64,000 nt of DNA. Origin: CAVZGO01 sp963774935. Lineage in GTDB: Bacteria > Chloroflexota > Anaerolineae > Anaerolineales > UBA4823. Under the pieces are notes generated by a model, which saw only the letters and a program-made list of their open reading frames with translations, made no database searches and had not been told where the DNA came from. Positions 1 to 8,792 of this stretch are shown here, piece after piece; the first letter of the stretch is position 1, and every line of letters starts with the position of its first letter. The stretch lies in the NCBI GenBank assembly GCA_963774935.1, contig CAVZGO010000013.1, positions 186,001 through 250,000 on the forward strand, read 5' to 3'. Both the position numbers and the translations under genes were made by a program.

Positions 1-1095
1 GACAGCAAATTAAATATCATCGTTGACACCACCACTGCTACCCCGGAAGGACAACTTACATCTGCAGAGAGCGAGACCGCTATCCCGATTCGCGTACAAG
101 GAGAGACCGTCGGCTATCTTATCTTAGAAGGTGGGATTGGAAACGGTCAAAACGAAGGCACTTTCCTGCTCAACCGCTTGAACCGAGCCGCATTAATTGC
201 CGGGGTGATCGCGGCTGGGCTGGCAATCTTGATCGCTCTGGTGCTGGCTTACGGTCTGCTGCGCCCGGTCAGCCAGCTTACCAAGGCGGCTGAGCAACTG
301 GCTGAGGGAGATTTAAGCCACCGTGTCGAAATGAATGGCAACGATGAAGTGGCAAAACTTGGTCAATCTTTCAACCGTATGGCAAACTCGCTGGAAAAAG
401 CCCAGGAAAGCCGCCAGGCACTCACCGCCGATATCGCACACGAACTGCGCACACCGCTATCGGTGCAGCGCGCCCATCTGGAAGCACTCCTGGATGGCAT
501 CTACCCGCTCACTCTGGAGCACATCCAGCCGATCCTGGAGCAAAACCTGCTGCTCACTCGCCTGGTAGATGATCTCCGCACGCTGGCACTGGCTGATGCC
601 GGGCAGCTAATGCTCGAAACCACATCTACCGATATACCTGAGCTGGTGCAGCGCGTCATTGAACGGTTTATCCCCCAGGCACATAACCGGCAGGTCACAA
701 TATCCTTGAAACCACACGACAACCTCCCTGCCGCTACCTGCAATTGTGACCCACAGCGTATCGAACAAATTTTGGGCAATTTGATATCCAATGCCCTGCG
801 CTACACTCCGGAGGGAGGGACAGTCGTAATCCACCTATCTCAGGAAAATCTTTACTTCCAGATTGCAGTGCTTGACAATGGTCCTGGAATCCCTCCAGAT
901 GTCCTGCCTTATATTTTTGATCGTTTCTACCGGGCAGATCGTTCACGCAGCCGGGCGGAAGGCGGTTCAGGTCTTGGTCTGGCGATTGCTCGCCAGCTTG
1001 CTGAAGCCCACGGCGGCAGCCTGGTCGCCAGCAATGCTTCCGGAGGAGGCGCTGTGTTCACTTTGAGCCTGCCCGTAAAGGGGAACCAGTCATGA
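1..1095 (+). CDS. Sensor histidine kinase, C-terminal part (cut by window start)
   Basis: The frame is open from base 1, so the 5' end lies outside the window. The visible 364 residues hold the end of an extracytoplasmic sensor segment, one membrane helix (about residues 60-85), a HAMP linker (RPVSQLTKAAEQLAEGD), a HisKA dimerisation domain with the phospho-acceptor His at about residue 147 (ADIAHELRTPLS), and a HATPase_c domain with N box (NLISNALRYTPEGG), G1 (DNGPGI) and G2 (GSGLGLAI). By family it autophosphorylates on His and passes phosphate to a response regulator, whose gene is probably upstream. The stop overlaps the next start by 4 bases (ATGA), so the pair is probably co-transcribed. 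The signal sensed cannot be told. Confidence 0.93.
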   Translation, partial: DSKLNIIVDTTTATPEGQLTSAESETAIPIRVQGETVGYLILEGGIGNGQNEGTFLLNRLNRAALIAGVIAAGLAILIALVLAYGLLRPVSQLTKAAEQLAEGDLSHRVEMNGNDEVAKLGQSFNRMANSLEKAQESRQALTADIAHELRTPLSVQRAHLEALLDGIYPLTLEHIQPILEQNLLLTRLVDDLRTLALADAGQLMLETTSTDIPELVQRVIERFIPQAHNRQVTISLKPHDNLPAATCNCDPQRIEQILGNLISNALRYTPEGGTVVIHLSQENLYFQIAVLDNGPGIPPDVLPYIFDRFYRADRSRSRAEGGSGLGLAIARQLAEAHGGSLVASNASGGGAVFTLSLPVKGNQS

Positions 1096-1577
1096 AGGCG
1101 AATAATGTCACGCGCTTACTGGATGCGAACAAAATTGCTTATACAGCTCTTGAGCTGCCAGCCGAAAAACTCGGGGCAATGGAAGCTGCTCAAATTTTAG
1201 ATGTACCGACTAACCAGGTGTTCAAGACCATTGTGGTCAAACGGGAAGGTAAGGGCAAGCTGCTCCTGGCAGTGGTCCCAGGTGACAGTGAAGTGGACTT
1301 AAAAGCTCTTGCCAAAGCAGTGGATGAAAAAAAACTCTCCCTGCCCACCCAGCGCGAAGCTGAACAGATGACCGGACTCCAGGCTGGTGGCATCTCCCCG
1401 CTGGCGCTGATCCATCGTGGTTTCCAAACAATCATTGACGAGACTGCAATCCGGTATGAAAAAATCTATATATCAGGCGGTCAACGCGGATTAAATATCC
1501 AAATCGCTGCGAAAGACCTGATCAAACTGGTCAATGCACAGGTAGCTGCGATTGGATCACCACCTGTAAACGGATAA
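1092..1577 (+). CDS. ybaK: YbaK/EbsC-type Cys-tRNA(Pro) deacylase
   Basis: A protein of 161 residues, the usual length of the family. The fold is recognisable from the N-terminal segment ending in KTIVVK, the segment LLLAVVPGDSEVDLKALAK, and the GGISPL loop near residue 100, which lines the editing pocket. By family it hydrolyses Cys mischarged on tRNA(Pro) in the cytoplasm, a trans-editing job that supports prolyl-tRNA synthetase. It starts inside the stop of the histidine kinase, so it is probably translated from the same mRNA, though no functional link is evident. It ends just before the convergent rtcB gene with only 9 bases between. Confidence 0.88.
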   Translation: MKANNVTRLLDANKIAYTALELPAEKLGAMEAAQILDVPTNQVFKTIVVKREGKGKLLLAVVPGDSEVDLKALAKAVDEKKLSLPTQREAEQMTGLQAGGISPLALIHRGFQTIIDETAIRYEKIYISGGQRGLNIQIAAKDLIKLVNAQVAAIGSPPVNG

Positions 1578-1586
1578 GGCGACGCA

Positions 1587-2705
1587 TCAGCCTTTCACAA
1601 CTGCAACAGGACGTAAACGCGCCACTTTTCGAGCAATTTCGGCACCGGTGACCGTATCCACGACAGCATCAACATCCTTATAGGCTTCTGGGGCTTCTTC
1701 AGCCAGGCCCGCCATCGAGCCTGCCCGCACGCGGATGCCACTGGCCTCCAGCTCCTGGCGCAGTTTATCACCACGCACTTCTTTTCTCGCCTTTGCCCTG
1801 CTCATCACGCGCCCTGCGCCGTGGCAAGAAGAGCCAAAGGTACGCTGCATGCTCGCCTCAGTCCCTACCAGCACCCATGATGCGGTGCCCATGCTGCCCG
1901 GCACGAGCACCGGCTGGCCAATCTCCCTGTACTCTTCTGGCAGCCCGGGCGCTCCAGGACCGAAGGCTCGCGTGGCGCCTTTACGGTGCACGCAAACCGT
2001 GAGTTCTTTACCAGCGATCGTGTGGGTTTCAATCTTCCCCATATTATGGGCGATATCGTACACCTGGTGAAGCTGCCAGTGTTTTGTCTTTCCAGCAAAC
2101 ACCTCTTCAAATGCTTTGCGAGCATTATGCGCCAGGACCTGGCGGTTGGCAAAAGCATAATTGGCAGCGCAGCGCATCGCAGCCAGGTAATTTTTCCCTT
2201 CCGGAGAGTTCAGCGGCGCGCAAACCAGCTCTCGATCGGGCAGGTGAATGCCATAACGCTTGACTGCACCCTGGAATTCATCCACGTAATCCGAGCAAAT
2301 CTGGTGCCCAAAGCCGCGTGAGCCGCAATGAATTTGCAAGACCAGGTTGCCCTCATCCAGCCCCATAACCCGGGCAGCCTTTGGGTCAAATATTTGCTCG
2401 ACCACATCCACTTCAATAAAGTGATTTCCTGCGCCAAGCGTGCCAAGCTGCGGGCGGCCGCGTTCCTTGGCGCGCTGGCTGACCTTATCTGGGTCTGCGC
2501 CTTCCAACTTGCCGGACTCTTCGGTGCGGCGGATATCCGCATCCGTGGCAAAGCCTTGCTTACGCGCCCAGCTCGCGCCATCCCGGCAAACGCGCTCAAG
2601 CTCCGCATCAGTCATGCGCAGCTCACCCTTGCCACCCACGCCGCTTGGACAGTGATGATCCAGCGCTGCAGCCAGCTCGCCTAGCAGAGGGTCGGGCAAG
2701 CTCAT
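1587..2705 (-). CDS. rtcB: RNA-splicing ligase RtcB, C-terminal part (frameshifted, 2 of 2)
   Basis: This frame carries about three quarters of RtcB, the GTP- and Mn-dependent ligase joining 2',3'-cyclic phosphate or 3'-phosphate to 5'-OH RNA ends. Visible signatures are GAGNHFIEV, HCGSRGFGHQ (metal-binding Cys and His) and, near the end, SSCHGAGR, containing the His that is guanylylated. The N-terminal part lies in another frame at 2623-3039. Removing one base of the GGG run at 2689-2691 (+ strand) joins them as PYELARPLLGELAAALD, which reads like normal RtcB and gives about 480 residues, the family length. An indel is therefore more likely than a true pseudogene. Archease, its activator, is encoded directly upstream. 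Confidence 0.9.
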   Translation of the reverse strand: MSLPDPLLGELAAALDHHCPSGVGGKGELRMTDAELERVCRDGASWARKQGFATDADIRRTEESGKLEGADPDKVSQRAKERGRPQLGTLGAGNHFIEVDVVEQIFDPKAARVMGLDEGNLVLQIHCGSRGFGHQICSDYVDEFQGAVKRYGIHLPDRELVCAPLNSPEGKNYLAAMRCAANYAFANRQVLAHNARKAFEEVFAGKTKHWQLHQVYDIAHNMGKIETHTIAGKELTVCVHRKGATRAFGPGAPGLPEEYREIGQPVLVPGSMGTASWVLVGTEASMQRTFGSSCHGAGRVMSRAKARKEVRGDKLRQELEASGIRVRAGSMAGLAEEAPEAYKDVDAVVDTVTGAEIARKVARLRPVAVVKG

Positions 2706-3039
2706 ATGGAATCTGCGAAGCCAGCAAACGCACCCCACAGTTAATATCGTAGCCGATGGCGCCTGGAGAGATGACACCTTCCGGATAACGCGTGGCTGCC
2801 ACCCCACCAATGGGGAAGCCATACCCCTGGTGCATGTCCGGCATCACCAGCACATCCCCAACCAAACCCGGCAGCGTGGCGGCATTGACAGCCTGCTCAA
2901 GGGAATTGTCCTCCATTACTTTCTCCAGCAACCGGCGCGTAGCAAATATTCGCACGGCGCCGCGCATATCGGAGCGATAGCTTTTGGGAATCAACCATTC
3001 AAATTCGTTGAGCTGCTGTAGTTCCTTAATCGCGACCAT
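2623..3039 (-). CDS. rtcB: RNA-splicing ligase RtcB, N-terminal part (frameshifted, 1 of 2)
   Basis: Starts at ATG 3039, 23 bases after archease. Homology to RtcB runs through the metal-binding segments DMHQGYGFPIGG and IGYDINCGVRLL, whose Asp, Cys and His residues are characteristic of the family. After PYELARP the frame drifts into non-family sequence and stops at 2623. The true continuation is in the neighbouring frame (see the C-terminal part). Only bases from about 2691 to 3039 are genuine coding sequence here. Confidence 0.88.
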   Translation of the reverse strand: MVAIKELQQLNEFEWLIPKSYRSDMRGAVRIFATRRLLEKVMEDNSLEQAVNAATLPGLVGDVLVMPDMHQGYGFPIGGVAATRYPEGVISPGAIGYDINCGVRLLASQIPYELARPSARRAGCSAGSSLSKRRGWQG

Positions 3040-3062
3040 ATTGGCACCTTATTTAAATATTG

Positions 3063-3476
3063 CTACACATCAAACACGATACTGGCTGAGAAACCTGCCT
3101 CTGTATGCTGAACCACCAGGTTGTGATAGGTCACAGCCTTGATCTCCTTGGTCTGAGCTTCAATCGGAGCACCGATGATACGAACATCCAGATCATTCTC
3201 CCCCCAGGTAAATTCGAAATAATCGAAACCCAGGCCCTGGTTTTCCGCCAGCCAGAGCAGCTCGGATAGGAATGCCACCAGCAGGCGCTCCGGCTCGTGC
3301 AAAGGGAAGCGAAGATGCTGTTGGATGCGCGGCTCCGTGAGCAACTTCAATCCGGATAATGCATACATGCCGCGCGCCGCCTGCTCCAGCAGACCGCTGA
3401 GGTCTGGCGCCCAAACCTGGAGCTGCCAATCGGCTGTGTGCTCAACTTCACAGTAACCAGCGTTTATCTGATTCAT
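3063..3476 (-). CDS. Archease (RtcB activator)
   Basis: A 137-residue protein with the archease hallmark HTAD near the N-terminus (EVEHTADWQLQVWA). The acidic segments of the metal site include LDVRIIGAP and a C-terminal Asp in SIVFDV. By family it speeds up guanylylation of RtcB and lets the ligase turn over many times. Its stop side lies 23 bases before rtcB, and its start overlaps the end of the CapA-like gene by 4 bases, so all are on one minus-strand transcript. The archease-rtcB pairing matches the known partnership; the link with the upstream surface proteins is unusual. Confidence 0.9.
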   Translation of the reverse strand: MNQINAGYCEVEHTADWQLQVWAPDLSGLLEQAARGMYALSGLKLLTEPRIQQHLRFPLHEPERLLVAFLSELLWLAENQGLGFDYFEFTWGENDLDVRIIGAPIEAQTKEIKAVTYHNLVVQHTEAGFSASIVFDV

Positions 3477-5179
3477 TCCGCCGGCGCCCAGCGCTTTTCT
3501 ACCTGAAAACGATCAGGATGACTATCTTCGCCGTTGATTATTCCCAGATTCTGGTACCAGCCCGACTCGCTGCGCCAGGTCAGGGTAAAGCCCCAACCAT
3601 GCCAATGCCAGACTGAGACGGTTTGCTTTCCCATGCGGGCATCCTCCAGGACAATGAGCTCCTGCTTGCCATCCGCATCCACATCAGCCAACTCCAGCTC
3701 ACGAATTGGCTCACTGACCGCCGAACCGCCCCACATCAGGCGATAGGCGCCCTGGCGGTAACCCACAATAAATGGGTGGCTGCGCATGATACCGGCGGTG
3801 TCAGGCTTGCGCACAGAGAGAATAATCTCGCTGCGACCGTCATCGTTTGGGTCTCCAATAGCAAGGTCTGTCACCTGCCACTCGCCGGGACTCTTCCAGA
3901 CCTGCCTCCCGTTTTCATAAACAAACACCTGGCTGCCACGCCGGTAGATCTGGTCCACTTCGCCATCCCCGGTGAGGTCGGTCTCACCAGCAAAGAATAC
4001 ACCCGATTGAACGGCAGGTTTTTCTTCATTCACTTCACAAGATTGCCCATCACACGAGAAGACAATTCGCTCGCCGGAGGGCAGGACCCGTTTCAACCAG
4101 TCTGGCAGCTGCTCGGCAGAGATCAAGCCCGGTCGGCTGCCAGAATTTACCGGCAATGCCTGCACAGCCCTCACTCCTTGACTGTCCAAGAAGACACGCA
4201 ACGCCAGGCCCTGGCTCGTCTCGGTGAAAGGCTGCTCGAAGGCAAAATTACCCAGGCTGTAAGCCACAAATTGCACAGCGGCTGGCTCACCCGGTTCAAT
4301 CTGCGAAGATATTACCTGAGTTGTCTGCGGGACATGCGGGTGGCTGCCGATGACCAGGTCAGCGCCAGCAGCAACCAAATCCTGAGCAATTCGTTTCTGG
4401 CTCGGAAGCGGACGGAGGGCGTACTCCTCGCCCCAGTGCATAAAAACCACCACAACCTCAGCCATCTCGCTGGCTGTCCGGACTGCTTTACCAGCAGCAT
4501 CCGGTTCGTAGATTAAAGGCTCAAATGCATCTTCATTTGCTGGCATTGCTTCCATTGGAACAACCGTGGTATAAGCCAGGAAAGCCAGACGCAATCCGTT
4601 CACCTGGCGCAATACCAACCCGGGAGTCGATGAGAGGGAAGAAGCAGCATTATCTCGGACTCCGATGGTATCCAATCCATTGGACTGCAAACGATCTACG
4701 GTTTCTTGCAGGCCCTGGCTGCCACCATCCAGGGAATGGTTGTTGGCTAGAGTAACAAGGTCAAATCCTAGCGAAGCCAAATCCGCCGCTGCAGAGGACA
4801 GCATCAGGTGTCGCATCGCATTTGACTTATTGACAGCAGAAGCTAACTCGGATTGCCCGGAAGATGCCAGGATAGCGCCTTCGAAATTGGCAACCGCCAG
4901 GTCAGCATTCTGCAGCCAGCTCACAGAGAGATTATCCCATTCACGCTCAGCAACCAGATCGCTTTCGATCACCACGTCGCCAGCAAAGATCACTTCCACC
5001 GGTCGCTCATTAGCCTGCAGGGCTATACCATCCCGCAGGTATAACCAGGGATAACCGGAAAGGTCTGGCGTTGATACAGGATGTACAGGCAGATAAACGA
5101 CCAGCAGGACCAAGGCTAGCCAGGCATGGGAAATGCTTGAGTGCAGCCAATCAATCAATCGAGTGAAGGCTGAACCCAT
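3473..5179 (-). CDS. CapA-like metallophosphoesterase with C-terminal calcium-binding repeats
   Basis: About 568 residues. One N-terminal membrane helix (about residues 14-34) anchors an outside-facing CapA/PgsA domain (PF09587) with FAGDVV, ADLAVANFEGAI, LANNHSLD, HWGEE and GSHPHVPQ, the conserved metal-site blocks. The last 170 residues contain three Asp-rich calcium-loop motifs (DLTGDGEVD, DPNDDGRSE, DVDADGKQE) like those of FG-GAP/VCBS beta-propellers. I chose ATG 5179, 7 bases past the stop of the upstream gene with GTAAGG before it. A longer frame begins at 5221 but would overlap the upstream gene by 35 bases. CapA proteins take part in polyglutamate or capsule synthesis; no other capsule gene is adjacent, so the substrate is unknown. 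Confidence 0.85.
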   Translation of the reverse strand: MGSAFTRLIDWLHSSISHAWLALVLLVVYLPVHPVSTPDLSGYPWLYLRDGIALQANERPVEVIFAGDVVIESDLVAEREWDNLSVSWLQNADLAVANFEGAILASSGQSELASAVNKSNAMRHLMLSSAAADLASLGFDLVTLANNHSLDGGSQGLQETVDRLQSNGLDTIGVRDNAASSLSSTPGLVLRQVNGLRLAFLAYTTVVPMEAMPANEDAFEPLIYEPDAAGKAVRTASEMAEVVVVFMHWGEEYALRPLPSQKRIAQDLVAAGADLVIGSHPHVPQTTQVISSQIEPGEPAAVQFVAYSLGNFAFEQPFTETSQGLALRVFLDSQGVRAVQALPVNSGSRPGLISAEQLPDWLKRVLPSGERIVFSCDGQSCEVNEEKPAVQSGVFFAGETDLTGDGEVDQIYRRGSQVFVYENGRQVWKSPGEWQVTDLAIGDPNDDGRSEIILSVRKPDTAGIMRSHPFIVGYRQGAYRLMWGGSAVSEPIRELELADVDADGKQELIVLEDARMGKQTVSVWHWHGWGFTLTWRSESGWYQNLGIINGEDSHPDRFQVEKRWAPAE

Positions 5180-5186
5180 CCCATCC

Positions 5187-7874
5187 TTACCAATCTGGCG
5201 GCTGGTTGGCATAAACGGCATTCGTCACCTGCCAGTATCCGTCAAGGAATTCCACCGTATAAGTGACATCCAGGGGGTAAGGCCCACGTTCTCCGATTGC
5301 CGGTTCGTCGAAGTTAGCGTAGTCTCCAGTGAAGCTGTAAAGCTTATCCTGCCAGGTCTCGCGCACCGTCACAACCGCTTTATGCTCCGCCTGCTGGTCG
5401 AATGAGCGAAATTCCGATCTAACGAGCTGGTGCCCGATGTACTGTTTGGCTGCCTGCAAAGCCTGGAGCTCAGATTGGAACTGGTCGAGCTGTGGATTTA
5501 CGTAGGTACCACCATAACCAACGCTCCAGTACCCATCCGTAATGGTCTGCTGCATGCGGAAGATCGCCTCAGTCAGATTCGAGAATTCACCAGACGCTAC
5601 ATAGAAACTGTCCATCCAGTCCGCCAACTCAGGAGCCTGACCTTCATCGAGCATAGTGCGCCACTTCTCGTCTGTCAGGCGGTCGTTCGCCGGCCAGACA
5701 AATTCGTATTGCGAGAACACTCCCCCCTTGGCTACCTGCAGATAGCTTGTACCATCGGCTAACACGATTGGAACCACAACATAGATTGGATTGACTCGCC
5801 CGACAGCTTCTTCCAAAACAACAGGTTCCATCCCGGTCGGACCGGGATCGGTAGCAACATCGGCGATCACTGCAGCCTGTGGGTCTTCTTCTAAAAACTT
5901 AGGCGCATTAGGGTCTTCTGTATCTGGGGTATCTGCTGCAGCCATGGTCAGGTGTTCCAACTCGCCGCCATAGTAGCGAATCGTTTCATATTCTTCGTCG
6001 GTAAGAGGTTCACCACGCAGCTCCTTCTCCGCCATCAACTGGAACTCTTCTACCATCGATTCCAACTGCTCCAGGCTCTGAGCATCTTGCTCACCCAGCA
6101 AGCCGCGTGCTGCCAACCCTTCACGGGTCATGCGCGTCAGCGCCAGCAGCCGCGCGTAAAATTCTGGCACCGGTTCCACATATCCTTTGGGAGGCAGCGG
6201 AGGCGGTGGAGGCGGTCCGCCACCCAGCTCGGCGTAAGCCTGTTTGGCATATAAGATCGTGTCATGCTTGAGCTCGCTCCAGCTGCCCAGGACGGTATTG
6301 AGCTGCTTGTCCACCCAGGCAGGCGATTGCATGAAAGCCGGGTAAACCTCTGATGGCACCTGGATTAGCGGGAAGAAGGAATACAGCCAGGTGTTGTACA
6401 GCGTCTCAGTCCACTCTTCTATTGCCAGCCCGGAAAGCCACTGGCGCATTTTATCCATTTGCTGCGGATAATTTTCATACTGGGTTTCACCCACCTCATC
6501 CAGGATCTGGTATGCCCGCTCGGAACCCATCGCTGCAAACAGGTCCAAACCCTTGGGCAACCCGCGGCGATTCTGTTGGGTGCCCACGTTGCGATACATC
6601 AACTGGCGGAAGATGTAGGCATCAGGCACGAAGCGCTGTCCCATGAAACGCAGCCCTTTGGTGACTTCCTCTTCAACATCCGAGTCCATGATCACCATGC
6701 CGAGTATCCTGGGAGGCGGCAGCTGCTCAGCCTGGTCGATGAACTCGGTCAGCCGCGTTTCATCAGTCAAGAGGTCCAGTGGTGCATCTGCGCCGTATAC
6801 TGCTTCCATCACTGGCAGGTACTGCTGCACGGTCAGATCGTCGCTGCGCCCCACAAAAAATGCCGTCGGGCTGTACAAATCTCCCCAGGCTTCTAATGCC
6901 GGGCGACCGTTGACTTGCGAATTCTGCAAGGCGCGGATTAACAGCAGCGCTGATCTGGTTTCAGCCCGACCAACCTCCGGATCACGGCTCTTTAAGCGGA
7001 AGGTCATCCTGCCATACCACATCATGCTTTTAAAATAGGCTTTAAGGTCTTCGCTCAGCGTATAGTGACCGCGTGGGATGTACTGGGTGTAGTCTTCTCC
7101 ATTCTCATATCCCGGAAAGATCGGGGATGGCAGCATGCCATCAGCAGCTTCAATTAAAGCTATCTCAGCGTCCACCAGATCAACCGCGTAGTCAGGGATC
7201 TTGACATTCGGATCGAGCAGCTTGCTGGCGACGGCAACAAATGCCACCGTTCGCCGGGCAGCGTCTTCCCAGGGTGTGCCCTTCAGCTCCTGGTATTGCT
7301 GGTCAACCTGGGCAAGCATGGCTGCATTTAAATCCCGCAGCAAGGGGATGAAGTACTGTACTTCTGCGGAGCGCAGGGTTTTATCAAACAAAAGATGGTA
7401 GACATGCAGCAGCGAGTCGCTGGTGACAAATATCGGCTGGTTGTTATATCGCGCCTGTTCGTAAACGGTAAAGAATTCTTTATCCGTCCCAGGACTGACC
7501 ACGAACCCGTTTTCAGCCAGCCGGTTGATCTGCTCATCTGAAAGGACAAAGGTGTTTTGGACGTTGCTCAAGTCGGGAGCAGCGGCTTCAACCGGTATCG
7601 CCGGTCCGATGCTAACCGCAGGCTCTTCGAAACGTGCAAATACCGGTCCAGCTGGGGTGTACGGTGGGCGTGTAGGCTCAACCGAGACTGGTGTCTCAAT
7701 ATCAGTTGGTTCAATGACAGATGTCGTTGGCTCAGGGAGGGTAGCCTCTACAGCAGGCTCAGTTTGAACCGGGGTGGGTTTCTCTGGTTGCACCCTTGTG
7801 CAGGCAGAAACCAGGAGACCGAGCACTACCAGTAAAACCGTCAGGCGGCTCCAGAAGTTATGGACCTGATGCAT
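5187..7874 (-). CDS. DUF3160 lipoprotein
   Basis: About 895 residues. A signal peptide ends in a lipobox (LLVSAC), followed by a Pro/Thr/Glu-rich linker to about residue 95. The DUF3160 domain then starts with a segment containing FVTSDSLLHVYHLLFDK, typical of the family. A polyproline stretch (GGGPPPPPPLPP) sits in the middle. The function of DUF3160 is not known; the features suggest an exported, lipid-anchored protein. ATG 7874 was chosen because AGGAGG lies 6 bases before it, while a GTG at 7889 would put the ribosome site inside the gene. It is first in an operon with the CapA-like protein, archease and RtcB, and a Fur-like repeat precedes it. Confidence 0.85.
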   Translation of the reverse strand: MHQVHNFWSRLTVLLVVLGLLVSACTRVQPEKPTPVQTEPAVEATLPEPTTSVIEPTDIETPVSVEPTRPPYTPAGPVFARFEEPAVSIGPAIPVEAAAPDLSNVQNTFVLSDEQINRLAENGFVVSPGTDKEFFTVYEQARYNNQPIFVTSDSLLHVYHLLFDKTLRSAEVQYFIPLLRDLNAAMLAQVDQQYQELKGTPWEDAARRTVAFVAVASKLLDPNVKIPDYAVDLVDAEIALIEAADGMLPSPIFPGYENGEDYTQYIPRGHYTLSEDLKAYFKSMMWYGRMTFRLKSRDPEVGRAETRSALLLIRALQNSQVNGRPALEAWGDLYSPTAFFVGRSDDLTVQQYLPVMEAVYGADAPLDLLTDETRLTEFIDQAEQLPPPRILGMVIMDSDVEEEVTKGLRFMGQRFVPDAYIFRQLMYRNVGTQQNRRGLPKGLDLFAAMGSERAYQILDEVGETQYENYPQQMDKMRQWLSGLAIEEWTETLYNTWLYSFFPLIQVPSEVYPAFMQSPAWVDKQLNTVLGSWSELKHDTILYAKQAYAELGGGPPPPPPLPPKGYVEPVPEFYARLLALTRMTREGLAARGLLGEQDAQSLEQLESMVEEFQLMAEKELRGEPLTDEEYETIRYYGGELEHLTMAAADTPDTEDPNAPKFLEEDPQAAVIADVATDPGPTGMEPVVLEEAVGRVNPIYVVVPIVLADGTSYLQVAKGGVFSQYEFVWPANDRLTDEKWRTMLDEGQAPELADWMDSFYVASGEFSNLTEAIFRMQQTITDGYWSVGYGGTYVNPQLDQFQSELQALQAAKQYIGHQLVRSEFRSFDQQAEHKAVVTVRETWQDKLYSFTGDYANFDEPAIGERGPYPLDVTYTVEFLDGYWQVTNAVYANQPPDW

Positions 7875-7913
7875 GGTAACCTCCTTCACTGATGACCACT
7901 ATTCTCAGGCTAT

Positions 7914-7932
7914 AAATCATTATCATTATAAC
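7914..7932 (-). promoter_or_regulatory. Fur-like box overlapping the -10 of the DUF3160 operon
   Basis: On the minus strand this AT-rich site reads TATAATGATAATGATTTAT. It contains three GATAAT/AATGAT hexamers as in Fur boxes, and its first hexamer TATAAT (7931-7926) could be the -10 element. It shares 14 identical bases (ATAATGATAATGAT) with the site in front of sodN. Binding by a Fur-family regulator is inferred. Confidence 0.4.
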
Positions 7933-7959
7933 TGGTCTTCTGAGGCTTCGCCGCAAGGT

Positions 7960-7989
7960 TTGCCCGTTCTCTCGGGTTTACCGTATAAT
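7960..7989 (+). promoter_or_regulatory. Sigma-70-type promoter of the FHA operon
   Basis: TTGCCC at 7960-7965 and a perfect TATAAT at 7984-7989 are 18 bases apart, about 45 bases before the first FHA gene. Divergent from the DUF3160 operon. Confidence 0.6.
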
Positions 7990-8033
7990 TATGATGGAAC
8001 ACCATTTACTCAGGAATCTACTTCGAGATCATC

Positions 8034-8792
8034 ATGTTACGGGACCGGCTAACGAAACTGGAATACCATCTGCAAGCACTGATAGAAGGCACGGCAGCGC
8101 GCCTATTTCCATCCAGTCGTAAGCAAAAGGATTTGGCATCTCAACTGGTGGAGGCGATGCGCCAGGGGATCAGGAATGAGCCGAACGGCTCACCCATCGG
8201 CCCAAATTTGTTTTCTATCTATCTGCCACGCTCACAGGCGGAAGTCTTGAAGGATGACCCTGCCTTATTGGAAGGCCTGTCAGCGATTCTGCAGGAGGAG
8301 AGCCAAGAAGCAGGAATTCGATTTGACAGCCCGCTGGTGATCCACGTACTTGCTGATGCAAGTATGGAGATAGATACATTGCAGGTGCGCGCCGAGCACA
8401 GCGCTGCTCACCTTGCCCGCACGAGTGCGCTTGAAAACGTTGCCTCAGATGGCGGAGATGTTCAACTTCCGAAAAATGCCTTTTTGATTGTGGATGGCAC
8501 TCAAATATTCACGATAAACCAGACTGTCACCAACCTTGGCCGCCGGCCAGACAACCATCTTATTATTAATGACCCACGAGTTTCCCGCGTACACGCCCAA
8601 ATTCGCTATGTCCGCAATCAATTCCTCATCTTCGATCTGGATTCTTCGGGCGGTACCTGGGTCAATGGTACCCGCATTCGTCAATATGCTTTACAGCCAG
8701 GGGATGTAATTTCACTTTCTGGATTGCCGATCGTCTTTGGCCAGGAAGCCAACCCGCCTGAGGACACTCAGGAATACGTTGCTGGTGGGTGA
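8034..8792 (+). CDS. FhaA-like protein: DUF3662 plus FHA domain
   Basis: A protein of 252 residues. The first 115 match the DUF3662 (FhaA N-terminal) pattern beginning RDRLTKLEYHLQALIEGTAARLF in three short blocks. A variable linker leads to a C-terminal FHA domain (about residues 150-245) with LGRRPDNHL, SRVHAQI and the GGTWVNG turn that binds phosphothreonine. In Actinobacteria, FhaA-type proteins dock to phosphorylated partners at sites of cell-wall synthesis, beside rodA and pbpA. Here a SEDS-PBP fusion follows two genes later, so a similar role is inferred. No Ser/Thr kinase gene is present in the window. The stop overlaps the next start (GTGA). Confidence 0.87.
   Translation: MLRDRLTKLEYHLQALIEGTAARLFPSSRKQKDLASQLVEAMRQGIRNEPNGSPIGPNLFSIYLPRSQAEVLKDDPALLEGLSAILQEESQEAGIRFDSPLVIHVLADASMEIDTLQVRAEHSAAHLARTSALENVASDGGDVQLPKNAFLIVDGTQIFTINQTVTNLGRRPDNHLIINDPRVSRVHAQIRYVRNQFLIFDLDSSGGTWVNGTRIRQYALQPGDVISLSGLPIVFGQEANPPEDTQEYVAGG

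Noticed and set aside
2680..2700. Programmed +1 frameshifting in rtcB
   Set aside because: No slippery codon with stop or stimulatory structure as in prfB is seen, and six similar breaks elsewhere make indel error the simpler explanation.
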